From: Chitinophagaceae bacterium
GTDB taxonomy: Bacteria; Bacteroidota; Bacteroidia; Chitinophagales; Chitinophagaceae
Direction of reading: 5' to 3'
NCBI GenBank assembly: GCA_016702745.1
Contig: JADJDJ010000003.1
Location: 310,001-374,000, forward strand
Length of the DNA stretch: 64,000 bases
The notes under the pieces are model-generated. The model made no database searches. It had not been told where the DNA came from and saw nothing but the letters and a program-made list of their open reading frames with translations. Position 1 is the first letter of the stretch. Each line of letters begins with the position of its first letter. The position numbers were made by a program, and so were the translations under genes. This document shows, piece after piece, positions 55,323-63,811 of the stretch.

Positions 55323-57926
55323 ATGAAACAATTACTGACCATTACCCTTTTCCTGTTATGGGGAAAATTGGCATTGGCCGGACATATTACCGGCGGGGAG
55401 ATGTATTATACCTATGTGGGTATGTCCAATGGCCAGTACCAGTACAATGTGACACTAAAATTGTACAAACGCTGTAATATTTCCACCGCCTTTCCCGATC
55501 CGGCCATTATTTCTGTTTTTGCCAAAATGGATCAATCCCGTGTTGGAGATTTCTATGTTCCGATGACCCGCAGCGAGAACATTAACCTGACCAATGTAAA
55601 TCCCTGTATCAGTAACCCACCCCTGGTTTGTTTTGATATCGCTTATTACAGTTTTACCCTGCTGCTTCCCGGTTCACCGATGGGATATACTTTATCGAGC
55701 CAGGTCAATTTCAGGATCAACGGGATGAACAATCTGACGGCCGGCTATTCCGGTATTGGTGCCACTTATACGGCAGAGATACCCGGTACAACAGCCCCGG
55801 CAACCGGTATTCAGAACAACAGTGCCCGATTTACAGGTACAGACCTGGTACTGGTTTGTACCGGTGATAATTTCAGTTATAGTTTTGCCGCCACTGATCC
55901 GGATGGTGATCAGTTATATTACAGATTTTGCGCGGCTTACCGAAGCACCAGTCAGGGAGGCAGTGCTCCCCCACCTGAACCTCCGCCCTATACTTCCATT
56001 CCTTATAATACACCGGCTTATTCGGAATCCCAGCCTATGGGTGCCGGTATAACATTAAATAGTAATTCGGGATTATTACAGGGAATCGCTCCGGCTGCCG
56101 GCCAATATGTAGTCACTGTTTGTGTTGAAGAAACAAGGAGAGGTACGGTGATTGCCACACAGCGAAAAGATATACAGATCAATGTGGCTGATTGCAGCAT
56201 CACTTCTGCTGTTTTGAAACCAGAATATCTTTTATGCGATACCTCACAAACTATATTTCTTTTTAATGAATCAGGCAGCAGTGGTATTCAAAGCAGTATC
56301 TGGGAGGTTCGGGATGCGAATAACACGCTGCTCTATCCTTTTAATGGTGATACCCTTCAATATCGTGTTGCGGATACCGGAACTTACCGGGTTAAGCTGG
56401 TGATCAATCGAAACCTGAGTTGTGCTGATTCCACCCAAACCATTGTACGGGTATATCCCGGATTTAAAGGGGAGTTTGGTTTTACCGGAGGTTGTTTGCA
56501 AAGACCCACTTCATTTTCCGACAGCACCCGATCTGTTTATGGTGTTCCCAATTCCTGGACCTGGGATTTTGGAGAAGGGACTGTTACCAATGATATCTCT
56601 ACTTTACAAAATCCTGTATACAGTTATCCGCAAACCGGACCCAAAACGGCGAGGCTGTTCGTAACGGATACCAGGGGATGCCGTGATACGATTGAAAAAT
56701 TACTGGATGTAACACAGGGTCCCTTGCTGACGCTTGGTTTCCGTGATACATTGATCTGTATAAATGATCCGCTGGTACTACAAGCGAACGGCACAGGACA
56801 ATTCACCTGGTCACCCGCCCTGAATATATCGGATATTCATTCTCCAACCCCTGCAGTTAATCCAACAGTAAATACTACTTTCTATGTTGACCTGAATGAC
56901 GGAGGTTGTACCAACCGGGATTCGGTGACGGTAAGGGTGATTCGTTTTGTAAGTCTGCAGGTAAGTGATACCAGTATCTGTCAGGGAGATACAACCCGCT
57001 TGCAAATTATTTCTGATGGATTGCAATATACCTGGTCACCTTCGGCCCAATTGATTGGCCCTTCTGTAAAAAATCCATTGGTTATTAGTCCGCTGCCAAC
57101 GCTCTTCACCGTCATCGCAACGGTTGGCAGTTGTTCTGCAACCGGCAGTTTTACCGTTACCCCTGTGCCCTACCCTTTGGCGAATGCAGGTCCTGATCAA
57201 TTGGCATGCTACAATTCGCCCGTTCAACTCAATGGCCAGACAGATGGCAGTTCCTGGAACTGGTCACCAGCAAGATTGCTGGATGATCCGACCAGTCTTC
57301 AACCCATTGCCCTTTCTCCCAGGTCCACCAGTTTTGTATTCAGTGCATTTGATACCAGAGGTTGCCCGAAAGCGGGAACGGATACTGTTTTAGTGACCTG
57401 GATGCCCAGATTACAAATCAGGGCCGGAAATGATACTGCAGTCGTAACAGGCCAGCCCTTGCAATTACTGGCCAGTGGTGGTTTGCGGTACAATTGGTCA
57501 CCAGCGTTTGCTTTATCAGCTGTGGATATTGCCAATCCGGTTGCCATTTTCAATGCTGCCAGTGCAGGTTTACAATACCAGGTAACCGGATTTGATTCGG
57601 CGGGCTGTGCAGCCAGTGCCACTATCATGATCCGGGTTTATCAGACAGCACCAACAGTATTTGTTCCGACTGCCTTTACGCCGAATAATGACGGACGGAA
57701 TGACAGGTTACGTCCATTGGGAGCAGGAATCAGTCTGATCAATTATTTCAGCATTTATAACCGCTGGGGTGAACAGGTCTTCAGTACCCGACAAAACGGA
57801 ATGGGATGGGATGGCAACAAAAATGGACTTCCTCAGCCAACTGGCACCTATGTTTGGCAGGTGAGCGCCACTGATTACAGGGGCAGGCCCTATTTCCAAA
57901 AGGGTATATTTACCCTGATCCGTTAA
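55323..57926 (+). CDS. Secreted PKD-domain protein with T9SS type B sorting domain
   Basis: This 867-residue protein is uninterrupted. After a signal peptide (MKQLLTITLFLLWGKLALAG) the mature start HITGGEMYYTYVG matches a common N-terminal domain of Bacteroidota gliding-associated proteins. Several PKD/Ig-like domains follow (for example WTWDFGEGTVTNDIS and the repeated FTWSPALNIS, YTWSPSAQL, WNWSPARLL units). The final 90 residues are the gliding motility-associated type B CTD: FVPTAFTPNNDGRNDRLRPL, YNRWGEQVFST, and QPTGTYVWQVSATDYRG. The protein should be exported by the T9SS, and many such proteins act as adhesins. Nearby PorW-like protein fits. Confidence 0.92.
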   Translation: MKQLLTITLFLLWGKLALAGHITGGEMYYTYVGMSNGQYQYNVTLKLYKRCNISTAFPDPAIISVFAKMDQSRVGDFYVPMTRSENINLTNVNPCISNPPLVCFDIAYYSFTLLLPGSPMGYTLSSQVNFRINGMNNLTAGYSGIGATYTAEIPGTTAPATGIQNNSARFTGTDLVLVCTGDNFSYSFAATDPDGDQLYYRFCAAYRSTSQGGSAPPPEPPPYTSIPYNTPAYSESQPMGAGITLNSNSGLLQGIAPAAGQYVVTVCVEETRRGTVIATQRKDIQINVADCSITSAVLKPEYLLCDTSQTIFLFNESGSSGIQSSIWEVRDANNTLLYPFNGDTLQYRVADTGTYRVKLVINRNLSCADSTQTIVRVYPGFKGEFGFTGGCLQRPTSFSDSTRSVYGVPNSWTWDFGEGTVTNDISTLQNPVYSYPQTGPKTARLFVTDTRGCRDTIEKLLDVTQGPLLTLGFRDTLICINDPLVLQANGTGQFTWSPALNISDIHSPTPAVNPTVNTTFYVDLNDGGCTNRDSVTVRVIRFVSLQVSDTSICQGDTTRLQIISDGLQYTWSPSAQLIGPSVKNPLVISPLPTLFTVIATVGSCSATGSFTVTPVPYPLANAGPDQLACYNSPVQLNGQTDGSSWNWSPARLLDDPTSLQPIALSPRSTSFVFSAFDTRGCPKAGTDTVLVTWMPRLQIRAGNDTAVVTGQPLQLLASGGLRYNWSPAFALSAVDIANPVAIFNAASAGLQYQVTGFDSAGCAASATIMIRVYQTAPTVFVPTAFTPNNDGRNDRLRPLGAGISLINYFSIYNRWGEQVFSTRQNGMGWDGNKNGLPQPTGTYVWQVSATDYRGRPYFQKGIFTLIR

Positions 57927-58022
57927 AAACTTGTCAGTCGTCAATTTTGTGAACAACTTTTCATTCTACAAAACAAGCGATTAGCACAGTAATTGCGAAT
58001 ACTCCCATTCAATCTGATTAGT

Positions 58023-58292
58023 ATGCATCTTGAGTTCAGCAGAATGGTTCAGTTCTCGCTGCTGGTGAAGGCGGGGAACAGGGTCAGAGAATTTAACTTC
58101 AGAAAACTGAGAAATCCCGGTGAGGAGCAGTTAACCGTGAATGTATGTGACGAAAGAGGAGATCGCATCCTTTTTGACATGCACAAAAGGGATGGCAACT
58201 GGCGTATTGCAGCAGCCGGACTGCCGCCATGGATTACCCAAAGCGAGGAGCAGATCCGCAGTGCCGTGGAGCAGGAATTAACCCGTTGGTAG
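58023..58292 (+). CDS. Small conserved hypothetical protein
   Basis: From ATG 58023 it has 89 residues (an upstream TTG at 57993 is less likely). The composition is mixed and soluble: MHLEFSRMVQFSLLVKAGN, then a beta-hairpin region (LTVNVCDERGDRILFDMHK) and a short C-terminal helix (SEEQIRSAVEQELTRW). No signal peptide or TM segment. It ends 3 bases from the convergent thioredoxin-like gene. I do not recognise the family. Confidence 0.65.
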   Translation: MHLEFSRMVQFSLLVKAGNRVREFNFRKLRNPGEEQLTVNVCDERGDRILFDMHKRDGNWRIAAAGLPPWITQSEEQIRSAVEQELTRW

Positions 58293-58295
58293 ATT

Positions 58296-58835
58296 TTATT
58301 CTGCTTTTTTAGTAAACCGCTTGCTGATGACCTGCAATTGTTCATCATTCAGACTGGTCGTCTTTTTCAATACCTCAATAAAATAAGCCACTTCCTCTTT
58401 TTCGTAGGGACATCCTGTATTGACTTTACCGGTCGGACTGCCATCTGGTTTCATGGAGTCGGCCAGCAGATTGCCATCTTTGTCAAATACCAGCCAGAAA
58501 GGAATGCCCTTTCCATCGCCTCCGTATTTTGTAAAGAAAGCAGCACCGCCGGGTGTTTCCAGGTTTTTCTTATCAGGGCTTTCCAGTACGGTGATCAGCA
58601 GGGTTTCAAATTGCTGACTGAAAAAAGGTTTTACATCTGCCTCTTCCATATTTTTTTTCATGCGATGACACCAGCCACACCAGGAGGCCGTAAAGATCAC
58701 CATCACTTTCTTATTTTCTTTACCCGCTCTTGTGCAGGCTTCTTTCAGCAACTCATCAGCCGTAGCTGTTCCCTGCGCAGTGGAATACAAGACCGATAAG
58801 ATGGAAACAAAGGCCAGTAGTATTTTCTTCTTCAT
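58296..58835 (-). CDS. Exported thioredoxin-like protein (CGWC)
   Basis: This 179-residue protein has a signal peptide (MKKKILLAFVSILSVLYSTA) and a thioredoxin fold with the active site TASWCGWCHRM, cysteines at about 53 and 56, and a cis-Pro region near GIPFWLVFDKDGN. The CxWC pattern with following His is typical of the Thioredoxin_7/DUF255-type group. It probably reduces or isomerises disulfides in the periplasm. Located 11 bases after the YbjQ-like gene on the same strand. Confidence 0.88.
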   Translation of the reverse strand: MKKKILLAFVSILSVLYSTAQGTATADELLKEACTRAGKENKKVMVIFTASWCGWCHRMKKNMEEADVKPFFSQQFETLLITVLESPDKKNLETPGGAAFFTKYGGDGKGIPFWLVFDKDGNLLADSMKPDGSPTGKVNTGCPYEKEEVAYFIEVLKKTTSLNDEQLQVISKRFTKKAE

Positions 58836-58846
58836 ATGTTTTTTTA

Positions 58847-59158
58847 TCAGATTCTTACAGCCGTACCCGTGGCAATCACCATTAACATGCTTCCACCCAC
58901 CGTTTCAAAATCAAGGTCTACTGCCAGTATACCATTTGCACCCATGGCCTGTGCTTTTTGGGTGAGTTCACGGAGGGCATCTTCCTTTGCTTCTTCCAGT
59001 ACTCTTTCATAGGTTTTACTGCGTCCGCCGAAAACATCCCGGAGTCCGGCAAAAATATCCTTGAAAATATTCGCCCCGATAATACTTTGCGCGTTGATGA
59101 TACCCAGGTACTCCTGTACCGGTTTTCCCTCAATGATACTCGTGGTGGTAATAATCAT
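58847..59158 (-). CDS. YbjQ/UPF0145 family protein
   Basis: This 103-residue protein has the family pattern: ITTTSIIEGKPVQEYLGII at the N-terminus, then RDVFGGRSKTYERVLEEAKED and ANGILAVDLDFETVG. UPF0145 (YbjQ) members form pentamers and have been called putative heavy-metal-binding proteins, without firm function. It overlaps the M48 peptidase gene upstream by 4 bases, indicating translational coupling. Confidence 0.92.
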   Translation of the reverse strand: MIITTTSIIEGKPVQEYLGIINAQSIIGANIFKDIFAGLRDVFGGRSKTYERVLEEAKEDALRELTQKAQAMGANGILAVDLDFETVGGSMLMVIATGTAVRI

Positions 59159-60225
59159 AATGTATTTTTTAATTGATCAAATATTGCACTTAGTTTCTCC
59201 ATTTCTTTTATTTCAGCTCCGGGGACAGCTTTTTGGATATACTCCATTCTTTTATCTGTATCCGGATGGCTCCCTAAAAATTCAGGAAGTGCTGAACCGG
59301 GTGCTGCGTTTTTCAGGTGTTTGAAAAGATCTGTAAAGCCGGCCGGATCAATCTTTCTTTCCATTAAAATTCGCAATCCCTCCATGTCGGCTTCTTTTTC
59401 CAGGTTGCGGGAATACTGCAGGTGTTTCAGGTTTTCGGCCTGACTTACCAGTACATTGGTGACGGCTCCGAATTTTCCAAATAGCAGACTGATAAAAATT
59501 CTTGATCCGAGTGAACGGAAAATTCTTTTGGTCGCATGCCGTTCATTGATATGGGTAAATTCATGACTGAGCAGGGCGGCCAGTTCTGGATAAGATCTGA
59601 TTTGGAGTAACAGCGGTTTATATACCACGATTCTTCCACCCGGTAAGGCAAAAGCATTGATTACGCCATCATCCACTACCGAGATCCGGATTTCATAGGA
59701 AGATGGAATGTTCATGGCTTTGAAAAATTCATTGAGTACGGCAGAAGAGGCTTTGTCTTCTTTGGCTTCCATTCCCATGGCATTGTAAACGGCATCACCC
59801 ATCTCTCTTTCAGTAGCTGCGGGAACTTTGGATGCCAGTTTTGCGGACAACCAGGGTACCATCAGCAGGTAGACCAGCACCAGTATCCCGGCAATGCCCA
59901 TGAATACCATTGTACTTCTCAGCCAGTCGCGTCCGCTACTGCGTTGGATCCAGGGCTTTTGGAGTTCCTCTTGCAGGGATTGTATATGAGCGGCCGCTTC
60001 TGTTCCATTGATGCGTAATTCGCCTTGCATTTGCAGGTGACGGAGTAAAGTGGAATCATCGGAGCGTTCTGTGGTAACGGTCAGGTCCTTCAGGGGCCAT
60101 TGCAACATCTGGTTACTGCCATCGGTTTTACGGTACCCGATACTGATCATTTTATCAAAAACCAGAACGGTTGATTCAACGGGGCCGGCCCCGGGCTGAT
60201 GATATGTACCAAAATAACTCTTCAA
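59155..60225 (-). CDS. M48 family metallopeptidase, membrane-anchored
   Basis: This 356-residue protein has an N-terminal cytoplasmic domain (about 1-95), one TM helix at about 105-127, and an M48 peptidase domain. The zinc motif HEFTH is at about 221-225, with a following His and the third ligand region NLEKEADMEGL; FALPGGRIVVYKPL precedes it. M48 (Ste24/BepA-like) proteases degrade or help assemble envelope proteins. It is the first gene of a coupled set with ybjQ-like and thioredoxin-like genes. Gene intact. Confidence 0.9.
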   Translation of the reverse strand: MKSYFGTYHQPGAGPVESTVLVFDKMISIGYRKTDGSNQMLQWPLKDLTVTTERSDDSTLLRHLQMQGELRINGTEAAAHIQSLQEELQKPWIQRSSGRDWLRSTMVFMGIAGILVLVYLLMVPWLSAKLASKVPAATEREMGDAVYNAMGMEAKEDKASSAVLNEFFKAMNIPSSYEIRISVVDDGVINAFALPGGRIVVYKPLLLQIRSYPELAALLSHEFTHINERHATKRIFRSLGSRIFISLLFGKFGAVTNVLVSQAENLKHLQYSRNLEKEADMEGLRILMERKIDPAGFTDLFKHLKNAAPGSALPEFLGSHPDTDKRMEYIQKAVPGAEIKEMEKLSAIFDQLKNTL

Positions 60226-60332
60226 TACAACCGATTTAAGAGTATAAAGATAGAAAGTTTAGTTTGGGAGAATCAAACCATGCAGGAATTGCTTTGTTAA
60301 TTCACCGGAAAACAAAACCTTTGCAGCCGTTT

Positions 60333-61121
60333 ATGGTACAGGCTTATAACTTTCTGGCATCCTGGCAGCTCTTTCCTGAAAAGGGGACTTATGAATGGGG
60401 TGAGCGCCCCAAAAGCGGCATTTATAAAATAGAAGCCGGTCTGGCTCCAAAAGAGTTGACTATTTATCACAATTGGGTCTCTCTGGAGAGTCAGGCATTT
60501 TCTTCTGCCTATACCATCCTGGCTGATGGCAATCTGAATCCTTTTACAGATACACAACTGGCTGAGCAGGCACAGGCTGTTTTTCCGGACAGTATCAGCT
60601 TTGAAGTCCATTTTTACAGAAAGGGAGAAGCCTTATTGCATATCATTCATGAGATCATGCCCAATGGTTATCTGCGGATCAGTTTGCAGGGGGTAAGGGA
60701 GGATGGAACGGCTTATACCAATACAGAAGTTTATCATAAACAATTGAGCGTGCTCCCCTACTCTGCCGCTGTATCCGGTGCGGTGATCAGGCCCACGGAA
60801 GAAGGCGTGATCAAACACAAGGCGCTAACCGCCATGGAAGAGCAGACCAATATGCAGCTGGACCAGATCCGGAAACAAATAGAATTACTAGCCTTACAGG
60901 CGCATGAGATCCAGAAAAGAAAAGAATTGTCGATGACGATTTATGGGGCTAAAATGTCCTTCAAACCCAATATCGGGCAAACCTATCATCTTTACGAAAA
61001 ACAGGATAGCAGTTACCTTCTTTCTCTGGTTTCTCCCAAAGAATGGGGGCCTTCCGGTCCGTTCAAAAGGTTTGTGGCCACGGTAAAGCTCCTGGCCGAT
61101 CATACCTGGGTGGAATTATAA
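60333..61121 (+). CDS. DUF2452 domain protein
   Basis: About 262 residues from ATG 60333 (MVQAYNFLASWQLFPEKGTY); an upstream TTG at 60264 adds 23 unlikely residues. The C-terminal 90 residues match DUF2452: the helix QIRKQIELLALQAHEIQKRK, then MSFKPNIGQTYHLYEK and SLVSPKEWGPSG. The N-terminal half is beta-rich (a lipocalin-like shape is possible but not shown). No signal peptide, so probably cytoplasmic. Function unknown. CTTTG just before the ATG hints at a near-leaderless promoter. Confidence 0.82.
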   Translation: MVQAYNFLASWQLFPEKGTYEWGERPKSGIYKIEAGLAPKELTIYHNWVSLESQAFSSAYTILADGNLNPFTDTQLAEQAQAVFPDSISFEVHFYRKGEALLHIIHEIMPNGYLRISLQGVREDGTAYTNTEVYHKQLSVLPYSAAVSGAVIRPTEEGVIKHKALTAMEEQTNMQLDQIRKQIELLALQAHEIQKRKELSMTIYGAKMSFKPNIGQTYHLYEKQDSSYLLSLVSPKEWGPSGPFKRFVATVKLLADHTWVEL

Positions 61122-61242
61122 CTTACTGCGAATCCGAAGTTTACACGCTCCACTACATAGAAGCACTTAATTTTTTTAGGCGTTTTCGTACTAAGCTGAT
61201 ACCTCCATTCGTTATAGTCATCCATCATCCAATATCCTAATC

Positions 61243-62521
61243 ATGAAAAGACATTTACTTATCATGGGCATGACCTTTATATGCCTGACTCAAACAGCAT
61301 TCTCCCAAATCAATTTAAACTGGGCCTCCTCTTTTTCACCGTCATGGTCCAATGGTGACTTGAGCAGAACGGCCTCCAATATTAATGGGAACAGTATCAA
61401 TTGTACGGCTACAGTAACCATGAATGGAGCTGGTTTTTTTACAGGGGTAACAGGAAATATTTTTGGGACACCCACGCCAACCGTTTCAGGTGCTGTATTT
61501 ACTGTACCTGGAGCTGCCAGCAGGATTCATTTAACTCCCAATTATAGTTCGAATACTTCCTATACAGATATTGTTTTCAGCTTTAGTGCCATGACCACCA
61601 ATGTGAGTTTCCGGATCGCAGATATTGATAAGAATGATCCAACGAGTACTACTTATTACGACCGGGTAACCATCACCGGTTCAGATGGCATAACAACTTA
61701 TAACCCCACCATCACAAAATACGATGCCACAACCGACCCGGATTTTCTGGTGATCACTGGCAATGTAGCTGAAGTAAACAGTACCAGTGGCATGGCGGAC
61801 AATACTGCATCAGATGCCACCGACCAGCGGGGTACGATCAATGTAAGTTTTGGCTCCAATGTGATTAATAGTATTACCATCCGTTATGATAATGCCCCGG
61901 GTGCCAATTCAAACACTGCAGCTCAGGCGATAGCAATAGGCGCTGTTAGTTTTGATCAGTCTACTTTACCAGTTAGTCTTTCCAATTTCAGTGGATACCG
62001 GAATAATAATGATGTATTACTCAACTGGACCAGCAGCCGGGAAATGAATTCCGCTGCATTTGACATAGAAAGAAATACCGGTTCAGGCTGGGAAAAAATT
62101 GGTACGGTAGCTGCCGCAGGTTTTAGCAGTGGTGACAAAGATTATTCCTACCGGGATATTCGTCCCGTTGGCAGCATCCTTTTATACCGGCTTCGGCTGA
62201 CGGATATCGATCAAAGTTTTAAATACTCTACAATAGTCAGGATCAGTTCGGATAACAAATCAGGTGGAATCGCCATTTATCCTAATCCGGTACGGGATCA
62301 GGCAGCGGTTTCCATTTACAGTGCCGCGCAGCAGGACCTGAGTATCAGTATTGCTGATCAGTCGGGAAGGATTGTACAAACACAAACCCGTAAAGTATTT
62401 ACCGGCAACAATACCATCAGCCTGCAATTTCCGGTCACCCTGCCCAAGGGGGTATACCAGGTGATTGTAAGGGAAGAAAATGGCCAGATAACAGGCAGTA
62501 CAAAAAATTCTTAGGGAATAA
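61243..62521 (+). CDS. Secreted protein with T9SS type A sorting domain (one frame break near the end)
   Basis: The visible frame stops at 62514, ending STKNS. Removing one A from the A6 run 62502-62507 gives STKILRE and a stop at 62521, the normal basic end of a type A CTD, for a total of 425 residues. A signal peptide (ending TAFSQ) is followed by a beta-sandwich domain with SYTDIVFSFSAMTTNVSFRI. An LPVSLSNFSGYRNNNDVLLNW segment split over two parts precedes the CTD (IAIYPNPVRDQAAVSIYSA, GRIVQTQTRKV, LPKGVYQVIV). It should be exported by the T9SS and anchored or released. Cargo role unknown. Confidence 0.88.
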
Positions 62522-62585
62522 AACTGCAAGTCAAGGTTGCAGCCCGTTCCGGTTATCCGGGGCGGGTTTTTTATTGCAGCAGGGT

Positions 62586-62593
62586 TACCTTTG
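62586..62593 (+). promoter_or_regulatory. -7 box (TACCTTTG) of pdxJ
   Basis: Exact TAnnTTTG match ending 3 bases before the pdxJ ATG at 62597. The transcription start would fall at or next to the start codon, so the mRNA should be leaderless. Confidence 0.5.
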
Positions 62594-62596
62594 CGT

Positions 62597-63316
62597 ATGA
62601 CCAAATTGTCTGTGAACCTCAACAAATTTGCCACGCTCCGCAATGCCCGTGGCGGCAACAATCCGGATATTGTAAAAGCAGCGATCGATGCCCAGCGTTT
62701 TGGTGCCGATGGCATTACCGTGCATCCCCGTCCTGATGAAAGACATATCCGTTATGAAGATGTACGGCAGATTAAAAAAGTAATCAAAACTGAATTCAAT
62801 ATTGAAGGCAATTGCCGGGAACAAAAATTTATTGATATTGTACTGGAAGTAAAACCAGACCAGGTGACGTTGGTACCAGATGCGAGCGGACAACTGACCA
62901 GTGATCATGGCTGGGATACGATTCGCCACCAGGATTATCTGAAAGAAATCATTGCGGTATTTCAAAAAGCGGGCATCCGTACTTCTATCTTTTGTGATCC
63001 GGATGAAGCCATGGTGAAAGCGGCAGCAACAACAGGAACAGACCGCATCGAATTATACACCGAAAGCTATGCCAGCATCTATGCTGGCGGTGATCATGCA
63101 AAAGCCATAGCGCCATATTATCAGGCTGCATTGGCAGCAAAAGACTGTGGACTGGGTATCAATGCAGGTCATGATCTCGACCTGCAGAATCTGAAATATT
63201 TTAAAACATCGATTCCCTGGACATTGGAAGTGAGTATTGGTCATGCGCTGATTTGTGATGCGATCTACCTCGGTTTTGAAAACACGATTCAGTTATACAA
63301 ACGGCAATTACAATAA
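62597..63316 (+). CDS. pdxJ: Pyridoxine 5'-phosphate synthase
   Basis: This 239-residue TIM-barrel protein starts MTKLSVNLNKFATLRNARGG. Family motifs include ADGITVHPRPDERHIRYEDV (catalytic His in VHPRPDERHI), NIEGNCREQKF, VPDASGQLTSDHGWD, RIELYTESYA, and the phosphate-binding end GLGINAGHDLDLQNL. PdxJ condenses 1-deoxyxylulose 5-phosphate with 3-amino-2-oxopropyl phosphate to make pyridoxine 5'-phosphate in vitamin B6 synthesis. No pdxA is adjacent. ATG 62597 is chosen because the family N-terminus begins there and the -7 box excludes earlier starts. Confidence 0.95.
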   Translation: MTKLSVNLNKFATLRNARGGNNPDIVKAAIDAQRFGADGITVHPRPDERHIRYEDVRQIKKVIKTEFNIEGNCREQKFIDIVLEVKPDQVTLVPDASGQLTSDHGWDTIRHQDYLKEIIAVFQKAGIRTSIFCDPDEAMVKAAATTGTDRIELYTESYASIYAGGDHAKAIAPYYQAALAAKDCGLGINAGHDLDLQNLKYFKTSIPWTLEVSIGHALICDAIYLGFENTIQLYKRQLQ

Positions 63317-63337
63317 TTACAATTCTTATATTTTTTT

Positions 63338-63811
63338 ATGGCTGAAGATCTACAGATTATTACCGGAAACAAGACCGAACAATACCAATCCCTCCTGCCA
63401 CAGATTAAAGGTCTGCTGGAAGGAGAAACCGATCTTGTTGCCAACTTGGCGAATATAGCTGCTGCATTGAAAGAGCAGTTTGGCTGGTTATGGACGGGAT
63501 TCTATCTGGTGAAGGAAGATGAATTGGTACTCGGTCCTTTCCAGGGACCGGTTGCCTGCACCCGGATCCGCAAAGGCCGTGGTGTATGTGGTACCAGTTG
63601 GGCAGAAGCAAAAACCTTGATTGTTCCGGATGTAGAAAAATTTCCCGGGCATATTGCCTGCAGTAGTCTCTCCAAATCAGAAATCGTTGTTCCATTGATC
63701 AAAGATGGAGTAGTGACAGGTGTGCTTGATGTTGATGCCAGTGAGTATAATCAGTTTGATGAAACGGATAAGCGGTTTCTGGAAGAGATTGTGGGGATGC
63801 TTAGTTATTAG
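63338..63811 (+). CDS. Free methionine-R-sulfoxide reductase (GAF-domain fRMsr)
   Basis: This 157-residue single GAF domain has the fRMsr signature: WTGFYLVKEDELVLGPFQG, then PVACTRIRKGRGVCGTSW, VPDVEKFPGHIACSS and a C-terminal GVLDVDASEYNQFDE. Cysteines at 74, 84 and 108 keep the same spacing as the three catalytic Cys of the E. coli enzyme (84, 94, 118). It reduces free methionine-R-sulfoxide in the cytoplasm using thioredoxin. It follows pdxJ by 21 bases and may be co-transcribed. Downstream is a REP-like repeat array. Confidence 0.93.
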   Translation: MAEDLQIITGNKTEQYQSLLPQIKGLLEGETDLVANLANIAAALKEQFGWLWTGFYLVKEDELVLGPFQGPVACTRIRKGRGVCGTSWAEAKTLIVPDVEKFPGHIACSSLSKSEIVVPLIKDGVVTGVLDVDASEYNQFDETDKRFLEEIVGMLSY

